64,000 bases of DNA from positions 89,155-153,154 of the forward strand of contig NZ_JBOFTR010000008.1 of assembly GCF_051652165.1 (NCBI RefSeq), read 5' to 3'. The position numbers were made by a program, and so were the translations under genes. The first letter of the stretch is position 1, and each line of letters begins with the position of its first letter. This document shows, in pieces, positions 9,360 through 18,945 of this stretch. Source of the DNA: Plesiomonas sp051652165. Its GTDB lineage: Bacteria; Pseudomonadota; Gammaproteobacteria; Enterobacterales; CAMTGL01. Under the pieces are notes generated by a model. The model saw only the letters and a list, made by a program, of their open reading frames with translations. It did not search any database and was not told the origin of the DNA.

Positions 9360-10532
9360 ATGGATTTAGAGCAGAGATCGTTCTCAAGCGCCCAACCTTT
9401 GGTCATTGGTATTGTTGCGGGGGAGACCTCAGGCGATATTTTGGGTGCTGGATTAATCAGGGCATTGCGTGCGCAATATCCTGAGGCGCGTTTTGTCGGT
9501 ATTGCTGGCCCACGTATGCAAGCTGAAGGCTGTGAAAGCTGGTTCGATATGGAAGAGCTGGCCATCATGGGGCTGGTTGAAGTGCTCAAACATTTGCCAC
9601 GATTATTGAAAATTCGTCACCATTTAATTGAGCGATTTACCCAGTTACAGCCTGATGTTTTTGTGGGTATTGATGCACCTGATTTTAATATTGGTCTTGA
9701 GTTAAAGCTCAAGCAGCATGGTATTAAAACTGTGCATTATGTGAGCCCATCGGTCTGGGCATGGCGACAAAAGCGGATCTTTAAAATTGCAAAAGCTACT
9801 GATTTGGTATTGGCATTTTTACCGTTTGAAAAGGCCTTTTACGATCGCTTTCATGTTCCTTGTCAATTCATTGGCCATACTATGGCCGATGCTATGCCGC
9901 TTGATCCCGATAAAAATGCTGCTCGTGCGGTATTAGGTATTGATCCTGCTACATCTGTTTTAGCGGTGTTGCCGGGGAGTCGGGGCAGTGAAATTGAGAT
10001 GCTAGCCGAGCCATTTTTACAAACAGCACAACGCTTACAAACGTTACGGCCTGATCTGCAGATTGTTGTTCCACTGGTGAATCATAAAAGGCGTGAGCAA
10101 TTTTTAGCACTCAAAGCTGAAATAGCACCTGATTTAATACTGACTCTGCTTGACGGACAAGCTCGGGATGCGATGACTGCAGCAGATGCAACATTATTAG
10201 CATCAGGCACTGCTGCACTCGAATGTATGCTGGCAAAATCACCGATGGTCGTGGCTTATCGAGTAAAACCACTGACATATTGGTTAGCTAAAAAAATGGT
10301 AAAAACAGAGTTTGTCTCATTGCCAAACTTATTGGCAGGTAAAAAAATTGTGCCTGAGCTGATTCAAGAAGAGTGTACGGTTGAGCGTTTAACTGCCAAG
10401 TTGGGTATGTTGTTATCGCAAGATAATCGCTGTCTAAAGCGGATGTTCCGTGAGTTTCATCAGACTATCCGTTGCGATGCTGATCAACAGGCTGCCAATG
10501 CCGTGTTAGCGTTAGTGAATAAACATGACTGA
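9360..10532 (+). CDS. lpxB: Lipid-A-disaccharide synthase
   Basis: Membrane-associated GT19 glycosyltransferase that joins UDP-2,3-diacylglucosamine and lipid X into the lipid A disaccharide. The 390-residue protein carries AGETSGDILGAGLI near the N-terminus, SVWAWRQKR (about residue 130) and LPGSRGSE and LASGTAALE in the C-terminal nucleotide-binding half. It starts six bases after lpxA and its last eight bases overlap rnhB, consistent with one operon. Confidence 0.97.
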   Translation: MDLEQRSFSSAQPLVIGIVAGETSGDILGAGLIRALRAQYPEARFVGIAGPRMQAEGCESWFDMEELAIMGLVEVLKHLPRLLKIRHHLIERFTQLQPDVFVGIDAPDFNIGLELKLKQHGIKTVHYVSPSVWAWRQKRIFKIAKATDLVLAFLPFEKAFYDRFHVPCQFIGHTMADAMPLDPDKNAARAVLGIDPATSVLAVLPGSRGSEIEMLAEPFLQTAQRLQTLRPDLQIVVPLVNHKRREQFLALKAEIAPDLILTLLDGQARDAMTAADATLLASGTAALECMLAKSPMVVAYRVKPLTYWLAKKMVKTEFVSLPNLLAGKKIVPELIQEECTVERLTAKLGMLLSQDNRCLKRMFREFHQTIRCDADQQAANAVLALVNKHD

Positions 10533-11118
10533 TATTTTTGTGTATCCCAATGCGGATTTTATTGCCGGTGTTGATGAAGTTGGGCGTGGCCCTTTAGTGG
10601 GCGCGGTAGTGACTGCCGCGGTTATTCTTGATCCCCAAAAACCGATTGTAGGTTTGGCTGACTCAAAAAAGCTCTCTGAGAAAAAACGCTTGGCGCTGTA
10701 CGATGAAATTATTGAGAAAGCATTATCATGGAGTTTAGGGCGTGCTGAACCGCATGAGATTGATGAGCTCAACATTTTGCATGCGACGATGTTAGCAATG
10801 CAGCGCGCAGTGGACGGATTACCACTTCAGCCCGATTGTGTACTGATTGATGGTAATCGTTGCCCGCATTTGCTAATGCCAGCTTATGCGGTGGTAAAAG
10901 GCGATAGTAAGGTTGCTGAGATTAGCGCGGCCTCTATTTTGGCTAAAGTCACTCGTGATCGGGAAATGCAGGCTCTTGATCTTCGTTATCCGCAGTATGG
11001 TTTTGCTAAACATAAAGGCTATCCGACCGCAGAGCATTTACGTTTATTGGCTGAATATGGTGCAATTGATGAGTATCGCCGCAGTTTTGCACCCGTCAAG
11101 CGGGTATTGAGTCTGTAA
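10525..11118 (+). CDS. rnhB: Ribonuclease HII
   Basis: Removes single ribonucleotides and RNA-DNA junctions from duplex DNA. The 197-residue protein has the DEVGRGPLVG motif (about residues 16-25) with two catalytic acids, LIDGN, and KGDSKVAEISAASILAKVTRD with the remaining metal ligand. The ATG lies inside the end of lpxB. dnaE follows after 148 bases. Confidence 0.96.
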   Translation: MTDIFVYPNADFIAGVDEVGRGPLVGAVVTAAVILDPQKPIVGLADSKKLSEKKRLALYDEIIEKALSWSLGRAEPHEIDELNILHATMLAMQRAVDGLPLQPDCVLIDGNRCPHLLMPAYAVVKGDSKVAEISAASILAKVTRDREMQALDLRYPQYGFAKHKGYPTAEHLRLLAEYGAIDEYRRSFAPVKRVLSL

Positions 11119-11134
11119 ATTCTACTTTTTAGCC

Positions 11135-11163
11135 GTATACGCTGTATACACCAACCGGTATAC
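11135..11163. promoter_or_regulatory. Cluster of three GTATAC palindromes upstream of dnaE
   Basis: GTATAC occurs at 11135-11140, 11144-11149 and 11158-11163, in the 148-bp space before dnaE. The last two are centred 14 bp apart. This could be an operator or part of a promoter; no known regulator is recognised. Confidence 0.3.
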
Positions 11164-11266
11164 ATAAAATAATGCAGTGCCTAGGCACAACTGGCTATGA
11201 TATGTACACGTCAGTATGCGTTGACCCCTCTGTTTTTTCCAATATTTCCGCAAGGAGTGTTTCCTG

Positions 11267-14200
11267 ATGGCACAACCCCGCTTTGTCCATTTACGGGTTC
11301 ACAGTGATTACTCCATGATTGATGGGCTGGCTAAAACAGTACCATTAGTGAAAAAAGCTGCTGCATTAGGTATGCCAGCACTGGGTATTACCGACTTTAC
11401 CAACCTGTGTGGCCTTGTTAAATTTTATGGTGCAGCGCATGGCGCAGGTGTAAAGCCAATTATTGGTGCTGATTTTTTACTGCTCAACCCATTATTAGGG
11501 GATGAGCTTAGTGAGATTACGGTACTTGCTGCGAATAATACAGGTTATCAAAACCTGACATTACTGATTTCACGAGCCTATCAACGCGGTTATATACAAA
11601 ATAGCCCTGTCATTGATCGTGAGTGGTTAGCTGATTTAAATGAGGGGCTGATTTTATTATCAGGTGCGCGTCAAGGCGATGTAGGGAAATCATTGTTGCG
11701 TGGTAATCAGGTATTGGTTGATGAGTGTGTTGCGTTTTATCAAACCTATTTCCCTGACTGTTATTATCTTGAGCTGATCCGTACTGGTCGGCCTGATGAA
11801 GAGAGCTACTTGCATTTTGCTGTTGAGCTGGCAGCTAACAGAGGGTTGCCTGTTGTTGCAACTAATGATGTGCGGATCATTAGCCCTGATTTTTTTGATG
11901 CGCATGAAATCCGTGTTGCTATTCATGATGGCTATACACTTGATGATCCTAAACGACCTAAAAAATACAGTTCACAACAGTATTTGCGCAGCGAAGAGGA
12001 GATGTGTGCTCTATTTGCTGATATTCCTCAAGCATTAGAAAACACAGTGGAAATTGCTAAACGCTGTAATGTAACAGTGCGTTTAGGTGAGTATTTTTTG
12101 CCTCAATTTCCAACGGGAGACATGAGCACAGAAGATTTTCTAGTGCTAAAGTCACGTGAAGGATTAGAGAAACGATTAGCGTTTTTATTCCCTGACTCGC
12201 ATATCCGCGCTGAGCGCCGGCCTGAGTATGATGAGCGTTTACAAATTGAGCTAGATGTTATCAACCAGATGGGGTTTCCGGGTTACTTTTTGATTGTGAT
12301 GGAGTTTATCCAGTGGTCAAAAGATAACGGTATTCCGGTTGGACCAGGGCGAGGTTCAGGAGCCGGTTCACTAGTGGCGTATGCACTGAGTATTACTGAT
12401 CTTGATCCGCTGGAATTTGATCTGCTGTTCGAGCGTTTTTTGAACCCTGAGCGTGTTTCCATGCCCGACTTTGATGTCGATTTTTGTATGGATAAGCGTG
12501 ATCAGGTGATTGATCATGTGGCTGAAATGTATGGCCGTGAAGCAGTATCGCAAATCATTACGTTTGGTACGATGGCGGCTAAAGCGGTTATTCGTGATGT
12601 AGGGCGAGTACTCGGCCACCCGTATGGTTTTGTTGATCGCATTTCAAAATTAGTGCCGCCAGATCCGGGTATGACACTGGAAAAAGCCTTTGAAGCAGAG
12701 CCACAGTTGCAAGAAGTGTACGATGCCGACGAAGAGGTGCGTGCGCTGATTGATATGGCGCGTAAGCTCGAAGGGGTAACACGTAATGCCGGTAAGCATG
12801 CCGGAGGTGTGGTGATTGCACCCACTAAAATTACTGACTTTGCACCACTGTATTGTGACTCGGAAGGAAATCATCCGGTTACTCAGTTTGATAAAAATGA
12901 TGTGGAATATGCCGGTTTAGTTAAGTTTGACTTTCTGGGGTTACGCACATTAACCATTATTAACTGGGCGTTGGAGATGATTAATCCGCGCCTTGAAAAA
13001 GAGGGATTACCCCCTGTTGATATTACGGCGATTCCGTTAACGGATCAGCCCTCTTTTGACCTGTTGCAACGCTCAGAAACCACAGCCGTATTCCAGCTTG
13101 AATCGCGTGGGATGAAAGATCTGATTAAACGCCTCAAGCCTGACTGTTTTGAGGATATGATTGCTCTGGTGGCGCTGTTCCGCCCAGGCCCGCTACAGTC
13201 GGGGATGGTAGATAACTTTATTGACCGTAAACATGGTCGTGAAGCGATATCCTACCCTGATGTTGAGTGGCAACATGCTTCACTCAAGCCGATTCTTGAC
13301 CCAACTTACGGTATTATTCTGTATCAAGAGCAAGTGATGCAGATTGCGCAGACCCTCTCTGGCTATACACTGGGTGGTGCAGATATGTTGCGCCGTGCGA
13401 TGGGTAAAAAACAGCCAGAGGAGATGGCTAAGCAACGTGGCACGTTCAAAGAGGGAGCGGAGAATAATCACGTTGATGGCGAGTTGTCGATGAAGATCTT
13501 TGATCTGGTAGAGAAGTTTGCCGGTTATGGATTTAACAAATCACACTCTGCGGCTTATGCTCTGGTATCGTACCAAACATTGTGGTTAAAAACGCACTAT
13601 CCGGCTGAGTTTATGGCGGCGGTAATGACTGCCGATATGGACAATACCGATAAAATTGTCGGTTTAGTCGAAGAGTGCCGCCGGATGGGGCTGAAGATCT
13701 TATCACCTGATGTTAATAGTGGACATTACCGTTTTCATGTTAACCCAGAAGGTGAGGTTGTTTACGGTATTGGTGCGGTAAAAGGGGTAGGTGAAGGCCC
13801 GATTGAGGCGATTATTGAGGCACGTAATCGAGGTGGTTATTTTAAAGATTTATTTGATTTTTGTGCCCGTGTCGATGTTAAACGGATTAACCGCCGCATT
13901 TTAGAAAAGTTGATTTTATCTGGCGCAATGGACAGACTCGGCCCACACCGTGCGGCGTTAATGGCAACGCTTGCTGAAGCGTTAAAAGCGGCTGATCAAC
14001 ATGCCAAAGCCGAGGCTCTAGGGCAGGCCGATATGTTCGGCGTGTTGGCTGATGCGCCTGAACAAGTGGAAAAAGCCTATGCGAATGTACCTGTCTGGCC
14101 AGATCAAGTTTGGCTAGAGGGGGAGCGTGAAACACTAGGGCTGTACTTAACCGGACACCCTATTACTCAATATTTGAAAGAGATTGAGCGATATGTTCCC

Positions 14201-14746
14201 GCACGTTTAAAAGACATGGTCGCCTCACCACGTGGTCAGGTAACTTCTGCAGCAGGGTTAGTGGTTGCAGCACGCGTGATGACGACTAAACGGGGTTCAC
14301 GGATAGGGCTATTAACGCTAGATGATCGTTCAGGTCGCTTAGAGGTAATGCTCTATTCTGATGCGTTGGATAAGTATCAACAATTAATAGAAAAAGATAA
14401 AATTCTGATTGTAACCGGACAGGTCAGCTTTGATGACTTCTCTGGTGGACTTAGAATGACCGCCAGAGAAGTACTGGACATTGGCGAGGCACGGGAAAAA
14501 TACATTCGTAGCCTTGCTATCTCGTTAACAGACAGGCAAATTGATGACCAGTTTTTTAGCCGTTTCCGACAGGCACTAGAGCCATATCGTGCGGGAAGTG
14601 TGCTAGTAAATATCTATTACCAGCGAGACGATGCACAGGTTCGTTTACGTTTGGGCACTGAATGGCGTGTAACACCATCCGATCAACTGTTACTTAGCCT
14701 GCGTACGCTGGTTGGGTCTGAACAGGTCGAGCTAGAGTTTGACTAG
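11267..14746 (+). CDS. dnaE: DNA polymerase III subunit alpha
   Basis: Catalytic subunit of the replicative polymerase. The 1159-residue protein has an N-terminal PHP domain (VHSDYSMIDGL), the polymerase core with GPGRGSGAGS and PDFDVDF (Asp401 and Asp403, the E. coli catalytic positions), a helix-hairpin-helix region, and a C-terminal OB-fold followed by the tau-binding tail. ATG at 11267 is preceded by AAGGAG. It ends 13 bases before accA, the E. coli arrangement. Confidence 0.98.
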   Translation: MAQPRFVHLRVHSDYSMIDGLAKTVPLVKKAAALGMPALGITDFTNLCGLVKFYGAAHGAGVKPIIGADFLLLNPLLGDELSEITVLAANNTGYQNLTLLISRAYQRGYIQNSPVIDREWLADLNEGLILLSGARQGDVGKSLLRGNQVLVDECVAFYQTYFPDCYYLELIRTGRPDEESYLHFAVELAANRGLPVVATNDVRIISPDFFDAHEIRVAIHDGYTLDDPKRPKKYSSQQYLRSEEEMCALFADIPQALENTVEIAKRCNVTVRLGEYFLPQFPTGDMSTEDFLVLKSREGLEKRLAFLFPDSHIRAERRPEYDERLQIELDVINQMGFPGYFLIVMEFIQWSKDNGIPVGPGRGSGAGSLVAYALSITDLDPLEFDLLFERFLNPERVSMPDFDVDFCMDKRDQVIDHVAEMYGREAVSQIITFGTMAAKAVIRDVGRVLGHPYGFVDRISKLVPPDPGMTLEKAFEAEPQLQEVYDADEEVRALIDMARKLEGVTRNAGKHAGGVVIAPTKITDFAPLYCDSEGNHPVTQFDKNDVEYAGLVKFDFLGLRTLTIINWALEMINPRLEKEGLPPVDITAIPLTDQPSFDLLQRSETTAVFQLESRGMKDLIKRLKPDCFEDMIALVALFRPGPLQSGMVDNFIDRKHGREAISYPDVEWQHASLKPILDPTYGIILYQEQVMQIAQTLSGYTLGGADMLRRAMGKKQPEEMAKQRGTFKEGAENNHVDGELSMKIFDLVEKFAGYGFNKSHSAAYALVSYQTLWLKTHYPAEFMAAVMTADMDNTDKIVGLVEECRRMGLKILSPDVNSGHYRFHVNPEGEVVYGIGAVKGVGEGPIEAIIEARNRGGYFKDLFDFCARVDVKRINRRILEKLILSGAMDRLGPHRAALMATLAEALKAADQHAKAEALGQADMFGVLADAPEQVEKAYANVPVWPDQVWLEGERETLGLYLTGHPITQYLKEIERYVPARLKDMVASPRGQVTSAAGLVVAARVMTTKRGSRIGLLTLDDRSGRLEVMLYSDALDKYQQLIEKDKILIVTGQVSFDDFSGGLRMTAREVLDIGEAREKYIRSLAISLTDRQIDDQFFSRFRQALEPYRAGSVLVNIYYQRDDAQVRLRLGTEWRVTPSDQLLLSLRTLVGSEQVELEFD

Positions 14747-14759
14747 GACAAACATAATT

Positions 14760-15719
14760 ATGAGTCTGAATTTTCTGGATTTCGAACAGCCGATTGCCGA
14801 ATTGGAAGCTAAAATTGATTCGCTTCGCTCGGTAAATCGCCAAAATGAAAAAATGGATTTTGATCTTGATGATGAAATCCGCCGCTTACAGGAAAAAAGC
14901 ATTGAGCTAACCCGTAAGATTTTTGCTGATTTAGGTGCATGGCAGGTGGCGCAACTGGCTCGTCATCCTCGCCGCCCCTATACGCTGGATTATATTGAGC
15001 ATATTTTTACTGAATTTGATGAATTAGCCGGAGATCGTGCTTTTGCCGATGATAAAGCGATTGTCGGTGGAATCGCTCGTTTAGATGATCGCCCTGTGAT
15101 GGTTATTGGCCACCAAAAAGGGCGTGAAACACGAGAGAAAATTCGCCGAAATTTTGGTATGCCAGCCCCTGAGGGGTATCGAAAAGCTCTGCGTTTAATG
15201 AAAATGGCCGAGCGTTTTAATCTGCCGATTATCACCTTTATTGATACGCCAGGGGCTTATCCGGGTGTAGGTGCAGAAGAGCGTGGCCAGTCAGAAGCGA
15301 TTGCACACAATTTAAAAGTGATGTCGACGCTGAAAGTGCCGGTTATCTGTACGGTCATTGGCGAAGGTGGTTCGGGTGGTGCACTGGCTATTGGCGTTGG
15401 CGATAAAGTGAATATGCTGCAATACAGTACTTATTCTGTGATCTCTCCGGAAGGCTGTGCTTCAATTTTGTGGAAAAGCGCCGATAAAGCTCCTTTGGCC
15501 GCAGAAGCGATGGGCATTACTGCACCGCGTCTGCACGAGCTGGGTTTGGTTGACAGTGTGATCCCTGAACCACTTGGCGCTGCACACCGTGATGTGTTAG
15601 CAATGGCAGATGCACTGCGTGCGCAGTTGACACAAGATTTGTCTGATCTTGATGTGCTTGATACAGATATGTTGCTTGATCGCCGTTATCATCGTTTGAT
15701 GAATTACGGTTATTGCTAA
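14760..15719 (+). CDS. accA: Acetyl-CoA carboxylase carboxyltransferase subunit alpha
   Basis: With AccD forms the carboxyltransferase that makes malonyl-CoA, the committed step of fatty-acid synthesis. The 319-residue length equals that of the E. coli protein. Visible: the N-terminal MSLNFLDFEQPIAELE, IDTPGAYPGVGAEERGQSEA, and GEGGSGGALAIGVGD, the acyl-CoA-binding turn. The ATG at 14760 was chosen over a start seven codons earlier in dnaE because it gives the conserved N-terminus. A terminator follows. Confidence 0.98.
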   Translation: MSLNFLDFEQPIAELEAKIDSLRSVNRQNEKMDFDLDDEIRRLQEKSIELTRKIFADLGAWQVAQLARHPRRPYTLDYIEHIFTEFDELAGDRAFADDKAIVGGIARLDDRPVMVIGHQKGRETREKIRRNFGMPAPEGYRKALRLMKMAERFNLPIITFIDTPGAYPGVGAEERGQSEAIAHNLKVMSTLKVPVICTVIGEGGSGGALAIGVGDKVNMLQYSTYSVISPEGCASILWKSADKAPLAAEAMGITAPRLHELGLVDSVIPEPLGAAHRDVLAMADALRAQLTQDLSDLDVLDTDMLLDRRYHRLMNYGYC

Positions 15720-15782
15720 TTACGCAGGCAATTTACATTCAAGTGATGGCTATGATGTTTATTCTATTTTGTCATCACAAAA

Positions 15783-15807
15783 ATGGCGGCTATATGCCGC
15801 TATTTTT
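15783..15807 (+). terminator. Intrinsic terminator after accA
   Basis: An 8-bp stem (15783-15790 with 15796-15803, one G-U pair), loop TATAT, followed by TTTT. It ends the long lipid A/dnaE/accA transcript before cadC. Confidence 0.7.
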
Positions 15808-15984
15808 ATAGGTAAAGTTTGTCGCTTAAGATTGTGCAGATAACATACAATAAAAATATTTATATCAAAGAAAGTGCATTTTTATCAATTTTGTTTGATA
15901 TAGGAAGTTTTTCTCATATCAAAAGCGTGTTAGCCTTGCCTCCTCAAAATTTTGCACTGATAGCATGAAACCACATTCTTTATA

Positions 15985-17697
15985 ATGCGAGATCAATCTT
16001 ACCGAGTGGGTGAGTGGCTAGTTTCTGCCGCCGATAATAAATTAGTTCGTGGTGATCGGGTTTTGGTGGTTGAACCACGACTCGTCGATATGCTTTGTTA
16101 TTTTTCTACCCATCCGGGAGAAGTACTGAGCCGTGATGAGCTAATTGATAATATCTGGACGCGTAATATCGTTACTCCACATGTGGTTACGCAGTGTATT
16201 TCAGAGTTACGTAAAAGTTTAAAAGATGGCCGAGCTGATGCACCTGAATATATTATGACGGTGCCAAAGCGTGGTTATCGCCTTGTTGCACCTGTCACCC
16301 TGTGTATGCCTTATGATCGCCTTGATAGCCGTTTTGAACACAGCGTTGAGCCAAATAGTGCAGCTCATGCTCCCAATATATTGGATACCCGTGATTTACT
16401 GACAATACCACTCTCTTCAGTCAACATGACATCAGAGATGATGTTCGGTTTGCCGCATGACAAAACTGAGCATACCGAGCAGACACAAAATCCGTCTGTA
16501 ACAGGCGATGCTACACTTGCTACCCATGGGCACTATGCGCCCACCTTCGCGACAACAAATGGGGCAGATCGTGTGTCAGAAAGTCAAACAATGGCTGTCT
16601 TGACAAAAACAGAGGATGTTACTGCATCTGCTCACTCTTCTACTCGTTGGCGAACTGCATTTATTGCGCTATTTCTGGCTATTCTTGCAGGGATATCGCT
16701 CTATTTTTTATCGCCAACTCGCCAAAATGCCCCGCTATTGATGAATCCAAATGATATTGAGATTCAATGGGTTGCGAATAAAGAGACTCCGTGTGCAGAT
16801 AGCCAAGAGGCGATTGGGAGTGTCAATGGGTTACTATCGCAAGCACTCAATAACTACAGTGTATATACAGCACATGATATGACCAATTATATTGGCCACG
16901 GTTTACCTACTGCAGGTAAAACGATTTATGCACAGTTTGAGCATTTGCAGCATCATTCAGCAACTCAGTGCTTTTTAGCTATTTCGTTAGTCAATAATGC
17001 GACTAAAAAAACATTAATGAGCAAGCGGTATATTATTACCGAAACAAATTTATTGACGGTGCAGATTGATGTCATTAATCATGTTTTTGCTGTCTTAGGG
17101 TTATCTCCTCCGGTAGGATTACTTGACCGCTTAAGCCAAGTTGCACCACAAGATGGTGGGGCATTACGTCAGTATTACCATGCTCATCGGTTGTTGCAAA
17201 ATGGTGATATCAATTCGCTTTTATCCGCACGTGAGTTATTGCAGTCATTGTTAAAACGTTATCCAAATTTTGTATATGCCCAAGCAGAATTACTCTTGAA
17301 TAATATGGTATTAATGACGCTGCAACCGGCGAAAAATTATACTGAGCTTCGCCATGATTTTAAACAGCAATTAACGGCATTAACCAATAACCCTGCACTA
17401 CAGGGGAATCCAATTTTATTGCAGTTGCAGGCGCTATTTCAGTTAATTAACGGTAATTTGGCCATGGCACAGACATATGCTGAACAGGCAGTGAGGTTGG
17501 AAAAAAACTGGTTATCTTATGTTATTTTAGGCAAAGTGTATGAGTTAGAGGGGTTGTTTAGTGACGCCTCTGATGCTTATCTGTCTGCTTATAGTCAACA
17601 ACCTGGCCCAGGCACATATTATTGGATTAAATACGCTATTTTCCAAAGTGATTTAAATGCGGTGGCGTTTTATCTCAATAATGAGTCGTATGAGTAA
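15985..17697 (+). CDS. cadC: Membrane-bound transcriptional activator CadC
   Basis: One-component pH and lysine sensor that activates cadBA. The 570-residue protein begins with an OmpR-type winged-helix DNA-binding domain (residues about 5-105, with EPRLVDML, LSRDELIDNIW and VPKRGYRL), then a Ser/Thr-rich linker, one membrane segment (about 224-245) and a periplasmic sensor domain. The periplasmic disulfide Cys pair of E. coli CadC has equivalents at residues 270 and 329. The linker is longer than in the 512-residue E. coli protein. The ATG at 15985 has a poor ribosome site, which fits the low expression of such regulators. Its targets cadB and cadA lie downstream on the same strand. Confidence 0.93.
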   Translation: MRDQSYRVGEWLVSAADNKLVRGDRVLVVEPRLVDMLCYFSTHPGEVLSRDELIDNIWTRNIVTPHVVTQCISELRKSLKDGRADAPEYIMTVPKRGYRLVAPVTLCMPYDRLDSRFEHSVEPNSAAHAPNILDTRDLLTIPLSSVNMTSEMMFGLPHDKTEHTEQTQNPSVTGDATLATHGHYAPTFATTNGADRVSESQTMAVLTKTEDVTASAHSSTRWRTAFIALFLAILAGISLYFLSPTRQNAPLLMNPNDIEIQWVANKETPCADSQEAIGSVNGLLSQALNNYSVYTAHDMTNYIGHGLPTAGKTIYAQFEHLQHHSATQCFLAISLVNNATKKTLMSKRYIITETNLLTVQIDVINHVFAVLGLSPPVGLLDRLSQVAPQDGGALRQYYHAHRLLQNGDINSLLSARELLQSLLKRYPNFVYAQAELLLNNMVLMTLQPAKNYTELRHDFKQQLTALTNNPALQGNPILLQLQALFQLINGNLAMAQTYAEQAVRLEKNWLSYVILGKVYELEGLFSDASDAYLSAYSQQPGPGTYYWIKYAIFQSDLNAVAFYLNNESYE

Positions 17698-17701
17698 TTA
17701 A

Positions 17702-17738
17702 GCAGTACAGTGCATCACTGTACTGCATACTTTCTTTT
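17702..17738 (+). terminator. Hairpin terminator after cadC
   Basis: A perfect 11-bp inverted repeat (17702-17712 with 17716-17726) with a three-base spacer, followed by a T-rich, imperfect tail. It starts five bases after the cadC stop and separates cadC from cadBA. Confidence 0.7.
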
Positions 17739-17805
17739 GCTATTTAGTTTCTTTTAAATCGACTTTATTCGACCACGCAATGTTGTTCTTTGTGTAGATT
17801 ATTCT

Positions 17806-17850
17806 CGTCTCGTCTCGTCTCGTCTCGTCTCGTCTCGTCTCGTCTCGTCT
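17806..17850. repeat. Pentanucleotide tandem repeat (CGTCT)9
   Basis: Nine perfect copies of CGTCT from 17806 to 17850, with a partial TCT before and a T run after. It is 109 bases past the cadC stop and about 1.1 kb before cadB. Confidence 0.98.
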
Positions 17851-18351
17851 TTTTTCTTCTTTGCTATATCGCATGTTCTGTATTCTTTTCAAATTGGCAC
17901 TTTGCTGTATATCTCCTTTTTTATTGAGCCATGTCTGAGTCGGTATTTATACCGTTATGTCTGTGTAGCGTAATTTAGGCGTAAAAGAAGATGGGGGAGT
18001 GTGGGGTCTATTGTTGACGCGAGACAATATATTCATAAATAGGCACTTAATGGCCGTAAATATGTTGTTCTCATATGGAAAAAGAGCAGAGCAGAAGTGA
18101 ATAGAAATGGAGGGTTTGGCATTATTCATTCAAGTGGCTATAGATGGCGTGTGAAATTCATGTTTTTTCTGTATACGATGTTTTACTTTGCTAAATATCT
18201 TTAAACAAGAATGGTTAAAATAAAATAAATGCTATCAAAATACCTATTTTAGGTCTTGATAAGAAGAAAAGAACAGGTGTGCGGTTTGTATCTTAATATA
18301 TTGACTATGGGTGATGTAACATGAAAACCATGCGTTTATTTACATAATGAA

Positions 18352-18567
18352 ATGTCTATCAACGTATTGATTTATTTAGTTTATGTTTGTATTTTTTGTA
18401 TTTTTTGTGTTTTTTGTGTTTTTTGTGTTTTATGGTTACATTTTGACGCAAGGGTAAAGAGGTACTATTTGTGTCATTTCTTGATATGGGCGAAGAAGTT
18501 TATTTTTAGTTTAGGACTTTCATTTTTTCGATGGCTATATTTATCCCACAAAAGAGCTTGGTCGTAA
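18352..18567 (+). CDS. Doubtful 71-residue hydrophobic small ORF
   Basis: Starts at an ATG with no clear ribosome site. The encoded peptide is hydrophobic and rich in Phe and Cys (FCVFCVFCV) because a 9-bp repeat runs through it, then becomes basic. No family is recognised. The low-complexity origin and AT-rich setting make it as likely to be chance as a gene. Confidence 0.2.
   Translation: MSINVLIYLVYVCIFCIFCVFCVFCVLWLHFDARVKRYYLCHFLIWAKKFIFSLGLSFFRWLYLSHKRAWS
18392..18427. repeat. 9-bp tandem repeat TTTTTTGTR, four copies
   Basis: Four adjacent units: one TTTTTTGTA and three TTTTTTGTG. The unit is a multiple of three, so copy changes would not shift the small frame that contains it. Confidence 0.95.
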
Positions 18568-18945
18568 TTAAACGATATTGCGTGATTTTATTTTCACTAA
18601 GGATCTTTTGTTAGCCTGAGAATACACATGCATGTGTGTATGTTTTATCAGCATGGTGTATGAGTTTATCTAACAGGTGATGGGATCTGTTTTGTTAAGG
18701 TGCTAAAGCGTCAGTTTTGCTGTGAATACGTTATTGTATTATTGCTCGATATGTAGAGCCATTGATAAATAATCCAATCAGTAAAATATTACGTTTATTT
18801 AACTTTATAGAAGAATGTAGCAGGCTGGTGTAGTTCACGATGATGCTATATCAGTAACGTAGTCATTACTCTGTATATGATGGAAATATATCAAATACAG
18901 TTCAGTGATGGTGAAATTTCAAAAAAATGAAGTTCAGGAGTCACC

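Larger units (their letters stand above)
17698..18945. other. 1.25 kb intergenic region between cadC and cadB
   Basis: The space holds the cadC terminator, a CGTCT pentamer tract, a 9-bp repeat tract inside a weak small frame, and AT-rich sequence before cadB where CadC binding sites and the cadBA promoter are expected. No CadC site could be placed by eye. The only other frame of note (minus strand, 17947-18129) has no ribosome site or recognisable product. Confidence 0.7.

Noticed and set aside
17806..17850. CGTCT tract as a CRISPR array
   Set aside because: The units are 5 bp and adjacent, with no spacers, and no cas genes are present.
17947..18129. 60-residue minus-strand frame in the cadC-cadB gap
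   Set aside because: No ribosome site, no family and AT-rich; a chance frame is more likely.
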